DNA of 64,000 nt from Microdochium bolleyi (taxonomy: Eukaryota > Ascomycota > Sordariomycetes > Xylariales > Microdochiaceae), in contig KQ964246.1 in the NCBI GenBank assembly GCA_001566295.1, positions 1,054,001 through 1,118,000 of the forward strand, in the 5' to 3' direction. Positions 33,637 through 46,217 of this stretch are shown here, piece after piece. The position numbers and the translations under genes are program-made. Positions within the stretch are counted from its first letter, which is position 1. Every line of letters begins with the position of its first letter. Under the pieces are notes generated by a model. The model did not search any database and was not told where the DNA came from. It worked only from the letters and a program-made list of their open reading frames with translations.

Positions 33637-34329
33637 GCTGAGCTCTTAATCTGAGATGGAGAACCGGGCCAAAGAAGAGAGCACAGGTTCAGCAATAATG
33701 ATTATGAGAAGAAGAATACCAATGATAATGCCAACAATATGACAACAAAATATGCTCTGAGGTTGTGGGAAGAGCTCTCTGGGGAGAAGACCGAGAGACC
33801 GTGTTGTATTGATAATCGAGTAGCGATGGACTCCCAACACCTGTCTTCTTCCGGATCCCTTTCGACGGCCAAAAAAAAGGGAAGCAAACAGGTTGAGCAG
33901 GAGCCCAGCCGTCAGGGTTTGCTTTATTAACTTCGTTTCTATCATACTTGGAGTAGCTGAACAGTACACGTCTCGATAATCAAGACATGGATCAGAGTTA
34001 CCGAAGTCGCAAGAGGCCCAAATCGGGTGCCAATCAACGACCCCGTGCGTCAGTGTCCAGATTACGTGAAGGTACGACCAGCTCTTTGCACTCCCCAAGC
34101 TTTTCAAGCACGCAAGATGTCCATGCTGGCCAGCAAAGTAGCGACATATGGTTTCCAGCAAGTCTCCTTTTCTTTGCAGGGTCGTTTCCACACATAGATA
34201 GTTCAGAGCACCACTTTGCACGCAAGAGAGCCAAGAAGCCACAAACCACAGTCAGCACCCTCCTCTTTTCAAATTTGTCTCATCCCTTCTAGTCCCAAAC
34301 CTATTCCTACGCTTACTTTCCCTCCCTCA
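33637..34329. other. intergenic region between convergent genes
   Basis: Contains the 3' ends of the small membrane-protein gene and of the MFS gene. It is somewhat AT-rich, and no gene or repeat is supported. Confidence 0.55.
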
Positions 34330-36243
34330 TCAGCTCCCCGCAGCGAACGGGCTCCTCGCCCGCAGCCTCTTGCCATAGAACCACAGGAACACGGGACCGG
34401 GCCAACCGATCGCGACGGCGGCCGCCGCGAGCACGGTGTTGCTCCACCCGATGCCGAGCCGGTCGTACATGCGCGGCGCGAACAGGGGGAACGCGAACCC
34501 GGCGAGCCCGCGCAGCACCGTGGTCGCGCCGACCGCGCTGGCCGCGTACCGCGTGTACACGTCGACGAGGAACGTCTGGACGCAGTTGAAGCCGATGATG
34601 GAGCCGAAGCCGAACACGAACGCCCCTGCGTTGGGGCCGATCCAGTGCGTCCGGTGCTCCGCCGTCCAGCCGTAGATCAGCAGGCCGATGGGGGTGAGCA
34701 CCGCCCCGGGCGCCATCATGAGCACGCGGAACTCGGGCTCCCCGACCCCGTTGTTGCGGCGCTTCATGGCCGCGTAGATCCGGTCCTGTGACGGGGCGCA
34801 GGTCTGCGCGCCCGCCCAGAACCCCAGGCCCAGCGAGATGTAGTTGAGCCCGCCGATGCTGATGCTCATCCCGTAACCCTTGGGCTCCGGGCCGGACCAG
34901 AGCCCCGGGAACGACGTGAGCATAATGTACACGACGCCGTAGAGGTACATGAGGTACAGCGCCATGAACTGCACAATGACCTGTGTCGCGAGCATGCGGA
35001 ATGGCCGGGTAGCCGCGGTGCGGATGATGGCCGCCGCCGAGCGAGGGCCGCCGCCTCCGGCCCCCGTGGCGCGCTCGAACGGGGTGTGCAGCGCATCGTT
35101 GCCCGTCTCCTTCGCGAGCCGGTTGCGCTTCCAGGCCAGGAGCACGGGTGCGTACGTCTCGCGCAGGAGGAAGAAGCCCGCGCACTGGACGAGCGCGTCG
35201 AAGATGGTCGTGGCGTAAAAAGCCCAGCGCCACTGGGCGTACTGCACGATGAAGCCGCCGCAGATGGGGCCGACCGCGGGGCCCAGCAAGGGCGCGAGGC
35301 TGTACACGGACATGGCGCGGCCGCGCTCCTCGGCGGCGAACAGGTCACCCATGATGCCGCCGCCGATGGCGAGCGCGGCGGAGCCCGTCAGGCCCGAGAG
35401 GAAGCGGAACACGATGAGCTGCTCCTTGTTCTGCGACAGGCCGCAGCCCAGGTTGAAGGCGAGGAAGACGCCGTTGGTGAGCTGCAGGACGAGGACCCGG
35501 CCGTAGATCTCCGAAGCAGGACCCCATCTGTTGTGTGTGTCTGTCGTTAGCACGGGAACATGCGGCGAAGATGGAAAGTCGGGAACCCGCAGGGACAACA
35601 CCTACAGAAGAGGGCCAAAAGAGAAGCCCAGGATGAAGATGGACAGCGTGAGAAACTGCGTCACGGAGTCGTCGATGTTGAAGTCCTCGCCGATGGTCGT
35701 GAGCCCTGGAGCAATAATGGTCGACGACAGAGGCGACATGAGCGTGAACATGGACGCCACGAAGACGACGGTCCACTTGCGGGCAAACGGCCAGGTCTTG
35801 GGGTTCTCACCCGGCTCGGTCCAGGTGACGAGATCCGGATCCGATGGGTCGGGTGCGGTGGTCGTCGTCTTCTCTTGCAGCTCGGGACCCAGCTCGGCGT
35901 CGGCAAGATCGATGCTCAAACTCCGCTCGTGCCGGGTCTCGATGCCGTCGTGGATCAGGGATATGGTCCGGGACGGGGCCCGTGATAGCGGGCGTGACCC
36001 GCTCGGTCGAGAGATGATGGGCTGCAGGCGGGGACGGGACGGGCCGTCATGGTCGTCGGACGCGGTCGAGTGAGCATCGTCCGAGTCGCTATCACCATGG
36101 ACGTGCGGCTTCTCAATCTCCTCGGCAGGTCGCATCACTCCGCCAGCTGCTAGCGCCGCCGCGGATGCGAGGTTCTGGTCATTTCCATGGTGCGTATTGG
36201 TCCGTGGTTCCCCGTCGTTTGAAAAGGACGTGGCTCCTCCCAT
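34330..36243 (-). CDS. MFS multidrug transporter, DHA1 family
   Basis: Two exons, 36243-35606 and 35527-34330, give 611 residues across a 78-nt intron (GTAGGT...ACAG) that restores a Leu codon. The ATG at 36243 is used because the frame upstream of it only offers TTG. About 155 residues of Ser/Asp-rich cytosolic sequence come first, ending with the DHA1 signature DPDLVTWTEPGENPKTWP. Twelve transmembrane helices follow from about residue 157 (WTVVFVASMFTLMSPLSSTI). Motif A reads GPASEIYGR, and the antiporter motif C region reads APLLGPAVGPICGGFI. It should export drugs or metabolites by proton antiport at the plasma membrane. It is divergent from the uS4m gene with a 1.4-kb spacer, and no regulator or enzyme gene adjoins it to hint at a substrate. 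Confidence 0.92.
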
Positions 36244-37631
36244 CAGGACAGGACCCAGGCTTGGCTTTTGTGATATCGATGGGGTGACGGGTCGTGTAGT
36301 GCGCCAAGAACTTCTTTTGGTGTCACCAGGATCGCGAGCTTGGAACCAAAAGGCAGAGTTCGACAACGCAAAGAATAACAAAGAGTGCTGTGTCTGTGCC
36401 CACGATCACCTTGGGACAGATGAACAACTTGGAATCGTCTTATCTCCAAGTGTCTACGAAGTCTGCGCACGTCACTGGAAGAAGAGAAAGGAAGAGAGAA
36501 AAATGCCCAGCAGCTTCAAGGGGACTGACCCACAGCCGTTCCCCATGGTAATGGAACGGCCCTTGAGGCATTACAAAGGCCGAGGGCCGCCTCCCCCACA
36601 GACTACAGGCCGCGGACTGGGGATATCGCCTGCGATGACGGCCGACTTGCCTATTCCAGCCAAAGCGGATACGAGTGGGGCCGAGTTCGGGGTTTTCTTC
36701 CTCGATCCACCTCCGGGAACCGGCTTCCGCGAGAGCTTATCTCGAGGCTCCCTTGAGTGTCGTAGGCACGCGACGTGCTGAGAGACGGCGGCGTGGTGAC
36801 GACCATCCTTCTTGCAATGCTCCTCACGCAAAGCAGTACACAGTGAAGAACTGGGAAGCGGAGCTGTCGAAGCGGTGATTCGCGAGACTGCCAACTGGCC
36901 TACTGAGCCGGACCGGTTGATACGACCGTGTTGTGGTTTCTGGAGGGCAGACTTGTGGCAGCTTCAAGGACAGTAGAACAGAGAGCGCGCGTGTAATCTG
37001 GACATGGGTGGAGATGCTGAATCATTAGCGCCTACAGAGTGTGGATGATGCGGCCTCCTCATCATCAGCAGTGCACCGCTGGATTGCACGCCATGGCGAG
37101 CGATCCAAGACCCGACAGGTGCCCAATAGGTAGGGCAGGTAGTCGTAGTGCGAGCTCGGTGAAGGGGTAAATTGAAATGTCAGTTCGGAGTGCAACCGGA
37201 CAAAAGTGTTCGGTCGAAGAAAGAAACAATCAATTGACTGGAGGCGATTGGCTGAGTCTCAATGAGTGACTTGGGACCATGGATGCCAGCGACGACCCCG
37301 GGAAGGGTACAATAGAGTCCACGGTAACTGGAAAGGCGCCACAGCTTGTGTGGCTTAGTCAGACGGTGCCTCGAGGACGGAGTGGCCTCGTTGCGGGGCC
37401 ACGCAGCAACTCTGCTGACCTAAGCACCGTGCAGCACGTTGCGGGCATGCAACACTACGCCCAAAAATTTCGAGGAGGCCTTGCACGGTGTCGCGCAGCC
37501 GAAGCGAGACGTCGTGAGCGATTGGGGGTCCCTGGCACGACGACATCCACGACGCCCAAACCTGCACCTCTCACCTGCAGAGCCTGGCCAGCACCGCACC
37601 ACGCCACACACACGCACCACACACGCCCACC
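36244..37631. other. 1.4-kb divergent intergenic region
   Basis: Holds the promoters of the MFS transporter (left) and the mitochondrial ribosomal protein (right). Open frames present are short or lack an ATG. No TATA box or repeat stands out. Confidence 0.5.
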
Positions 37632-39031
37632 ATGGTGAAGCCCAGGAAGCTGCACAGCCTTAAGCGGCCCAAGGTCCGGCAGAGCTGGAACAAATACAAC
37701 CTCTACAACATCTCCCAGCTGCGGCCCCCGCGCCTCGGCGAGCGGACTGGCGACACATACTTCCAGCAGAAGTGGAAGGCCAAGGGCCTGCTGCGAGCGT
37801 ACCACGGCGAACACGTCGTCGAGCGGAAATGGGCGCGCATGTTCAGCCGGCGCCTGCTCGGCGTCTCCAGCACCAGCCCGGACTACCTCGCCAGGAATGA
37901 CGGCTCCGAGATGGCGAGGGGCAAAGGTTTCGGACTCGCCACGCCCCCCAAGAACGCGCCGCAGAACAAGGACGGCGCGGCCACGCCGTACATGCAGATG
38001 ACCTTTGCTCCGATGGAGCGGAGGCTCGACGTGGCCGTCTTCAGGGCCATGTTCGCCAGCAGCGCACGCCAGGCCGCGCAGTTCTGTATCCACGGCGGCG
38101 TCAAGGTCAATGGCAAAGTGGTGCGTACTATGATCATCGGCAGGGAACCTACGAGTATCGGAGGCGGACAGTTTGGACTAATCGCATAATGCTCGCCCAG
38201 ATGCCTTTCCCATCATATCAGCTAAACCCCGGCGACATGTTCCAAGTCGACCCCGAGCGTGTCCTCTACGCCACAGGACTGCCGAAGCACGGCACGAAGC
38301 CGAGGCGGCAGCGAGGCCAGAACAGGCGCGCCAAGGCCAGCGGCGAGGAGGAGGCCGTGGAAGAGACAGCAGCAGCAGAGGAGGAGGCCACCGCGGAGGA
38401 GGCCGCCGAGCAGGACCCGGAGACAACAGACGTTGCCGCCGCCGAGAAGCAGGACCTGGCGCCGACGAAGCAGGAGATACAAGGCCTGATCAAGCAGGCC
38501 AAGGAGGTCCTGTCGGAGCAGAAGCTCACGGTCGCACAGAAGCGGCGCGTGCGCGACTTCATCAAGCAGTCCAAGCCGTTACTCGGCAAGACCGGCCGCG
38601 CCAACGCCGACCCGGCCGAGATCCTGGAGCAGCTCGCGACTATGGTGTCCGGGCTCAAGGTCGAGGACGGCTCAGCAGACGCCGCCGCCGCTGCCGCCGA
38701 AGAGGAAGCCGCCGAATCATCCACAGGCCGGAAGAAGGAGCTGAGCGTCGCGGACCTGACGCCCGAGGAGAAGGACCGCCTGCGGGAGCTCATCGCCAAG
38801 GAGCAGGAGAACCCGCACGACCCGAGCAAGCCGTACCTGACACCCTGGAAGCCGCGGCCATACATGGCGCCCTTTGCCTTCATCCCGCAGTACCTCGAGG
38901 TCAACCAGAGCATCTGCTCCGCCGTGTACCTGCGCCACCCGGTCGCCAGGCACGGCTCCGCCGAGGTGCCCACCCCGTACGACCAGAACACGAACCAGCT
39001 CGCCTTCAACTGGTACCTGCAGCGCAAGTAG
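37632..39031 (+). CDS. NAM9: mitochondrial small-subunit ribosomal protein uS4m (Nam9)
   Basis: Two exons, 37632-38120 and 38201-39031, give 439 residues across an 80-nt intron with a GTGCGT donor. The start MVKPRKLHSLKRPKVRQSWN is typical of fungal Nam9. The S4 RNA-binding domain is RRLDVAVFRAMFASSARQAA followed by FCIHGGVKVNGKV, then, across the intron, MPFPSYQLNPGDMFQV. It belongs to the mitochondrial ribosome small subunit, where uS4 binds 16S-like rRNA early in assembly. A long Ala/Glu-rich insertion (about residues 200-250, and again near 340) separates this from the conserved C-terminus (LTPWKPRPYMAPFAFIPQYL). The intron cuts the S4 domain. If it were retained, the frame would stop after about 22 more codons. 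Confidence 0.95.
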
Positions 39032-40799
39032 TAGAGAGCCACTGTGTCGTCGTTGTTGTCAGATGACGGGTAGCCACCTCGAGAACAGGCCATGTATTAA
39101 CAGCAATTCCATCACCACCGCGACTACAACATCCGCCCTGGCCGTGGTGGATATCCTTCCCGGCTGGTGTTTGCCTACTGCGATTCATTGGCCGGAATGC
39201 TAGCCATGTAGTTGTATATACATAAAGAGTCACGAAAGACGAAATGAAACCAAAACTCGGCCAGGTAGATGTTAGAAGGAAGGGACGATGGCGCGAGGAG
39301 GGGAAAGAGGCATCCTGGGGAGTATGCCGACTGCGCGCCACCCAGCAGCAGCAAAACGTCTCCGGCTGATTCCAGATGTCTAATGTACAAAATACGACCA
39401 AACCCCCTAAACCAGGCTGAGTTCATAGAATCGCGATGCTCTTGTACCCCGCAAGACTGTGTGTTTCCCGCTTGTCGCAGCTCACCTTGGCAGCGTTCCA
39501 TCCCAGTCTCGACATCACTGCCGCCACTGCTGCCACTGCTGCCACTGCTGCCACTGCTGCCACTCGTGTGCTCAAACACAAACCATCATTGAGCCAATCC
39601 CGCTCAGTCTGTTTGCTGGGCACGCGGTGGCCGACTGCCAACCTCGTCAATAGCAACAACAGAGTACAGATCAGCACGTCGTTATCTTGATAGCCCAGGC
39701 TACGCAGGGCACATTGTGATCACAGTTTCCACAGCGAGTCTATGACAGGGGTGTTGGAATTTGAACGTGTCTAGCTAGTAGCTACACATCGTTCAAACAT
39801 TGAGACGAACCAGAGTCAACATGTCCACACGTCTGACCATTAAGGGACAAGAAGAAGCGGTTAGGATATTTACGCGATCAACGATGATCCGAACAACACC
39901 CTCAGCTGAGTCGCCGTACCCCAGCCGACCCGCACAGGGAGAGTACCGCCTCGTGCATAAAAAATACACTGCACGATGGCACTGCCATTGCTGGCTTAAT
40001 GATGGGAATTTTCTTTTTTGACACCTAATTGCTACAAAGAACACATCAAACGAAGAGGGGCAGAGAGACAATAAACAAGGAAAACACAAGATTTGTGAGG
40101 ACGTAAGGAGACCAGTAGCAGCAGGACATGCTCGTGTGCGCCACATGTGGATGTGTACACATGGTGGGAACCGTGTCTCCAGCTGCTTGACCTGCAGAAG
40201 GCCAAGGTGGCCATGACAGGAGACTAAAACGCCAGATGACAGGTTTCCCTAAAATACAACATCTAGTGGTGGGAGGGTATGCTCTTTCGGTTTGCAGTGG
40301 GTGTGACAAGACATTAAGAAGACCTTTTGTCCCTGGGTGACCACGCCAATCACTTTGCTGTGCCATCAGATCCCCGGGTATTGTATCGTAACATATTCGA
40401 ACAACGAACACCGAATCGCAGCGAATACAAAAACGAGGCCGTGGGCTATGATCCGGTTCTGCCATCGTTGGTATTGGTGTCATATCGTCGTCAAGATTGT
40501 GAGTGGTGGATCCATCTGACGTCTGCAGATGCCTCGAGCAGGTCGAGTCTTGCTGAGAGGCCATCACAGCCAGCGCTGCTTTTTCGATGCCAGCAAATGA
40601 CGAGATCCGCTTGAATGGACTGACAAGCTTGACAAGGTCAATGTCGAGGCTGAAGGCAGCTGTCGTGGCAGTTCATCAGATGTATGGAGAGATTAAATGG
40701 AAGTGCGCGTAAAGGCGAGAACGGAGAATCGAAGAAGAAAAGGCGGCATGGATATGCAGATAGTGCGGCGAGCCGAGCTGAAGCCCGAGGTTATGCAAT
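39032..40799. other. 1.8-kb intergenic region between convergent genes
   Basis: Lies between the 3' ends of the uS4m and septin genes. Apart from the 9-bp tandem repeat at 39523-39565, I see no gene, RNA or mobile element. The length is unusual for two converging 3' ends. Confidence 0.5.
39523..39565. repeat. 9-bp tandem repeat GCCACTGCT x4.7
   Basis: Four perfect copies and a partial fifth. The unit contains ACTGCTG-type trinucleotide blocks, and on either strand it reads as an Ala/Thr- or Ser/Gly-type repeat, but no gene model includes it. Confidence 0.9.
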
Positions 40800-43018
40800 C
40801 TATCGCAGGGAGAAACCCTTGCGCTTGCCCTCTTTCTCGATCGGTCGGCCGCTCTCGATGCGGGCCTTCTTCTCCTCGAGCTCTAGTCGTTGGCGGTCGA
40901 GCTGCTCCTTCATCTCGCGGTGGCGAGCATAGAGCTCCTCTTCGCTCTGCTTGAGCTTGCTCTCCTTCTCTGCAACCTTTTGCTGGAAGACCATCTTCAT
41001 CTCAGCCTCCATCTTGGCAAGCTTCTGCTCGTGCAGGGCACGCTCCTCTTCTTGCTTGACGGCGGGGTTGACCTCCTTGAAGACACTGGGGTCCTGAGCA
41101 ACACCCATGGCGGTGAGCTTGTCGGTACGGTAGTTCTCGTACAGGTTATTGTTGGTGTGCTCCTTGAGCTCCTCCATATGGGTGCGGATGAGCATCTGGC
41201 GGAGCTTGACAAAGTCGCAGTGCTCCTCGTTGTCGACCTCGATGGTGCCCCAGGGGTAGCTGCGGCCACGGACCTTGCGGCCGTCGGCGTTGGTGACCTC
41301 GTTGCTAGCACCGACAACTGCGAACGGCACCTTTGACATGATCTCGTTGTTCTCGGCGATCGTCTCCTCATCGTCGAGCTCGTAACGAGGTCCCTCGAAG
41401 ATCTGAATACCGTGGTGCTTGATGTCGGCGAGAATCTGCAGTCACTGTGAGTCTGATGTCACATTTCAGTGGAAGAATAGAAGCCACTTACACGAGCCTT
41501 GAAGCTGAGAATTTCCTCGTCGGTGAGGGTGTCCGACTTGGCGATGACGGGGATCAGGTTGACCTTGGTATGGAGGCGGCGCATGACCTCAATGTCCAGA
41601 GGTTTCAGGGAGTGGCCAGTGGGCTGGATGAAGAAAACACAGGCGTGAATCCGGTTGTCCACGATGTTCATGCGGTTTACCTTGTTCTCGGCGTCAAGGT
41701 AGGCGTCGAAGCGCTGCTCGATGTTGTCGATGATGGGCCTCCATGATTCGTCGTTGTTGACAAAGTCACCAAAGCCCGGTGTGTCGACAACGGTCAGGCG
41801 GAGCCTAACGCCGGCCTCCTCAATATCGGCGCTGATAGACTGGATCGAAACAGTCTTGGGTATTATGTCCAAGCTGGGTCCCTTGCGGTCCTTGGGAGGG
41901 TACAGCGAGGTGTTGAAGAGAGTGTTGACGAGGGTCGATTTGCCAAGGCCGGATTCACCTGTAAGCCGACGTTAGTGGAATGAACCATTGCTATGTTTGT
42001 GAAGGACATGACGTACCGACGACCATGACGTTGAAGTTGAAGCCCTTGCGAACACTTTTGCGGTGCCATTGGTTGGGCAGGTTGGCGAAACCAACGTAGC
42101 CGGTCAGCTTCCTGCGGACAATGTTCTTCACGTCGTTGATAGGCGACATGGCGGCTGGGAAATAATCGTTAGCGGAGTTTGACAGAATTAGGTTACACTT
42201 GGTAGCCATACCAGGAGCCGCAACGGGCGAGCTGGCGCCTGAGTCGACAGAAGGCTCTGTGCACAAGATGTCAGTCCATCAGTCTCCGGACAGTCACAAT
42301 TGAAGTCGCGAATCAAGCAAGAAGCAAGTGTCGTCGATCGGCGTGCTGGAGGCAGAGTAGTACCCGGTAGTCTGTCCGGAATTTGAAGTTCGTCGTAGCT
42401 CATGGGATTTAGAGGAGCAAGTAGCGGGGCATCGACCACCAACATGCTGCGATAGTGGCGAATTGTCGCTGGGTTCTGATTCTCCTGACCACTTGGTAAG
42501 GCGAAACTGACTGATCTTGGGGTTGGACTCGTCGACTTTGAATCGCCGCTGCTACTTGGTGGTGAGGTCTGGGCAGAATGCGTGTTGCCTGGCTTCGAGT
42601 CGAGTTGGAAGCTTCGAGCTCTTGCTTTCTGATGGTTCAAGAACGGCCCCATGTTGTGAGGTCTCTTTGTTGCCACCTGCTATGCTGCTGGTACACCGTG
42701 ATAGACGTATGTCTTAACGATGGCCAGGTATTCCAAGAACCAAAAGCGAGGGTGTCGGCCAAAAGGTGCTCTATGCTGGCGGGCGAACAGCGAGTGGGGA
42801 TACTCTGTCGTGCAGGGGAAGATGAAACGAAGCTCGAGGGCAGGCGTCGACATCCACGATGTGCGTAATCGCGCCATGTCGGTAGTCCGTGGAAGTGGCT
42901 CGTTTCAGGGAGATGTGGAAGCAGCGAGAGTGCCTGGGACTTCCGGGTTGCCAAACAATGGTGGCTGATATGCTTGCTTCTTGCTTGCTCTTGCTCGGCG
43001 AACAAATGACTTACCCAT
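40800..43018 (-). CDS. CDC3: septin, Cdc3/AspB class
   Basis: Core exons on the minus strand are 42256-42212, 42154-42017, 41958-41492 and 41435-40800. The preferred first exon is only ATG G (43018-43015) before a GTAAGT donor; spliced to 42256 it gives MEPSVDSGASSPVAAPAAM and 429 residues in total. The acceptor at 42257 has a CTGAC branch 15 bases upstream. A longer alternative uses an exon ending at 42364 that also fits in phase, with an ATG at 42403. Visible are the polybasic membrane-binding stretch (KNIVRRKLTG), the P-loop GESGLGKST, DTPGFGD, AKSD, the septin unique element and a C-terminal coiled coil. Septins of this class form hetero-oligomeric filaments at septa and hyphal tips. The coiled coil starting KQEEERALHEQKLAKMEAEM points to the Cdc3 class rather than Cdc11 or Cdc12. 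Confidence 0.9.
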
Positions 43019-46000
43019 ATCGAAGGAGTTATGAAGCGTTGGTGTCTAAGCGATGAGGAAGGAGTGTACGAGAACTAGCACAGTTCGAGCTGTTAATTCA
43101 ATGGTCATCATCGGTAATGGAAGGGCAGGCGCGAATCGAAGATCCTCCCACGCTGGCGCAGACAGGCAATGCCCAAGAGTTTGGGCGATTACAGCCTAAC
43201 GACGAAGCCATACCAACTGCGAAGCTTTGGAGGTCCATTGATTCGCAGATCGGACAGCTCATGTGGAAGGAAATCAGGGGTCGCCGTCCGCGGAAGGAGT
43301 CAGGCGCTGGTGCTTGGAACGCTTAAGCCTCGACTTCCACGAGCTCCAGACATTGAGTCGGTCGAGGAAGCGCGGTGATGTGATCTGGCAAGGGCAACTC
43401 ACCTGAAGAAAGTTCGTCGCGTACCGAAGGCGTTGGCGTGCGAAATGCCAGTGCTGGTCTCGCGAGGAAGCTGTCTGGTGGGCAGTGACAGAGGAGGCCG
43501 GTGGAGGGTGGAGGCAACGGCGCGGCGACTGGAGAGGGAGAGCGAGGAGGAATACCTGACGAGCAGGACGACAACGGGAAAGGAGGAAACGAGGCTGCCC
43601 CGGCGATGGCACGAAGGGTGGATGAGGTGGTCGTGGGCAGGGGGAAAATGTGGTCGAGGGCCGCCGAAAGGAGAACCTTACCTTAGGGGGTGATGTGCGT
43701 GTCCGAATGGCCAGGAGCCAGCAAATTAGCTGCGCGGCGGGCGGCCAGTCAGGCGAGGTACCATTGCTGCACAGCACGGGCGCGAGGTACAAAGGGAGAT
43801 TGGGCGAGCTGGGGTTGCACGTCTGGCGCGACGGGGGCGTGCGGGCCGGGAAGCTCCAGCCCACCCGGCCAGCGCAGCTCCTCCCCTTCGACGCCCAGGC
43901 TGTCCCTGTGCCTCTGCCGTCCTCGTCTCCAACAAAATTGCAACAATGACCGACTGCCACGCCCGTACAATACAATTGTACTCGCCGTCCGCGCTGCTCA
44001 TCACCACACAGGTCCAAGTTCTTCTCGGCATCCCTATCCACCATCGCTCCCGGGTAGTGATGCTGGTCCGGCCGTTTGCAAGTGCGTGTGGTCACGGTAC
44101 TGGTGCAGGCTCGTGGTGGCTCAGCGTCATTACTACGAGAAGCCACCCGTTCTCCCGCGAGCGGCCAACGTGTGCTGTCCAGTTTCTTGGAGCAGCTTTC
44201 GTCACCATGGCGAGCTTAGATTTCGAGCTACGGACCTAACCCAATCATGGCGTGGGTCGTCCTGACTGCTCCACGAGGTACTTCTGCCTCCTCGCAAGCG
44301 CACCACATACCGTAGGCATCGGGACACAGGCTCACATTGATGCTCGGCAGTGCTCTGGCACGGCATAACTCTCCGTGTGCCTCGTCTGCCTCGACTGCCT
44401 GCCACGGCAGGGATCCTGTTCTCCTGAATCAACGAGATAAGTCTGAACTTCCACGTTCCCCAGCAAGCCTGGCTGATCTTAATCCCTTGGAGGGCCACCC
44501 ACCCTTCCCCCCTTGCAACTGGGGCGACCACGGGCCAGCATCCAAATGCCAGAGCTAGCCAATTGTTAGGGGATATGCTTCAATGGCCACTGACCAATGA
44601 ACGAGCCTGAGCTCGTTTGGCTGTTGGAGCACCGTGAATGGCTCGAATGGCTCCCTCAGTTCGTCTTTCTGGAGGACAAGGCGTTTATTAATAACTCTGC
44701 TTCACCAGAGATATAACCGTCCACTACCCAGCGAACTGAAGCGGAAGCGGACCAGCTTTGCCTGAGTATCGTTGTGGATCGACGGCGGAGACAATGTTAA
44801 GCAGTTGCCTCGGCTCAGCAGGCTACCAGGCCAGCAGGTTAGCAACCTCGATCGTGCTTCGACCTGAACGAGAGTTGCAATGGTCGTGACGGCCAGTGAG
44901 GCGTTGAGGTGGGAGCAGAGCCATGCGGCCAACGCGACATTGGACACTGACAATTACTCCTGCTTGATGATATGGCAAGGAGTCGCAGGTCATATATCTC
45001 AAGGACACGCGTGAAGCTTGGACCCCACGGCATGCACAGGTCCTTGCACCCTTGCGCGGGCCCTGGCAGGACCCTGTCTTCTCAGTGTTTCTCTGCGGAC
45101 CCAGTTCTTGAAACGGCCTGCCAGTTCTGTCCATGTCTGGCAGACGGAGCACAGGAATGCTCCGTTTTGCATGTCGCGAACTGGACGCGTTGGGGAATAA
45201 CAAGACAGGGCAGCTCAGCCTGAATCCCTTGCGAAGTACCTGCCGAGATGCTGCGAGGAGATGCTGCAGCACCCAGACAGCCACATGCACGAGCCTGCCC
45301 AGCATCGCTCTGCTCAAAGGCAGAGGGCCTAGCGCATCGCGGAAGGGCAGCTCCAGGTGGGTGGCCACAGGTATGCCGTGATTAGTGCCTAGGTGGGGCG
45401 GGAGTTACGTCGTGGTCCGATGAAGCTCAGAGCTCGCACACACACCTCGTATTCCTCCCTGGCGCAGTCATGCAATGGAGCCTCTCATCCAGTATCGAGC
45501 AGAGCTGGCATGAATAAACCCGAGGTCAGCAAGCACCAAGAGTCACAGGCCTGAAGTTACCAATAGTGCATTACGTTTCCTTGTCAGCCTCGGAAACGTC
45601 TGTTCACAATCAGATCCTTGGCATGAAACAGCTCACGGTGACACGGTCGTGCAGCCTTGACGTTCTGCCTTGCACAGAGCGCCCGATCCCGAGAGGAGGA
45701 AGGACGCAAGATCGGGCCCGCTTGTGTGTCGGGACTTCGTTTCCTGTGTCTGTAGCCTCTGTGTGAGGTTGCACAGCGGAACATTAATCTAAGAACCCCT
45801 CGAGCTGACATAGGTAGGGAATCACGCAAGTGCCTGACAAGCGAAATGCTTCACCAAAACTACTGTATATGTATATGAGCCTGATGGTCGTGGTAGTTCG
45901 GGGAAATAGTATTGATGTGCTACAATGGTGGTATGGCAAATAGCACATAGCATCTGACATTTGCGACATGTTGAAATTAGTTGAAATAAAAAAGGAATAT

Positions 46001-46217
46001 TGAGACGCAGTCATGATCATTGGTACACCAGTAGACCACATATAGTGCGCACCCGGAACGCCTGCATATCTCCCCCCATCGAGATTCATGACCAAAGACC
46101 AAGCAAACGCTTCTATCCGCCTGTGCTGCCTCTCGTCGTATTGAAGACACAGCATAATCTGTCTCAGCCCCGCAGAACCAGTGAACCAAGCGGATACACC
46201 AAGGGAAACAGAAGCAC
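43019..46217. other. 3.2-kb intergenic region with septin leader and promoter
   Basis: From about 43400 to 43700 the septin strand is strongly pyrimidine-rich, typical of highly expressed fungal promoters. A CAG/GTGAGT donor at 43403/43402, with an acceptor-like TTAG just upstream of the 43018 ATG (near 43048), suggests an intron of about 355 nt in the 5' UTR. A 290-codon open frame (44146-43274 minus) starts with GTG, runs through this promoter and has no domain. From 44300 to 46217 I see no gene or RNA. Confidence 0.5.

Noticed and set aside
36571..36894. 107-codon minus-strand frame in the MFS-uS4m spacer
   Set aside because: No domain and inside a shared promoter region.
43274..44146. 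290-codon minus-strand frame upstream of the septin
   Set aside because: Starts with GTG, runs through a pyrimidine-rich promoter, and is Pro/Arg/Ser-rich without a domain.
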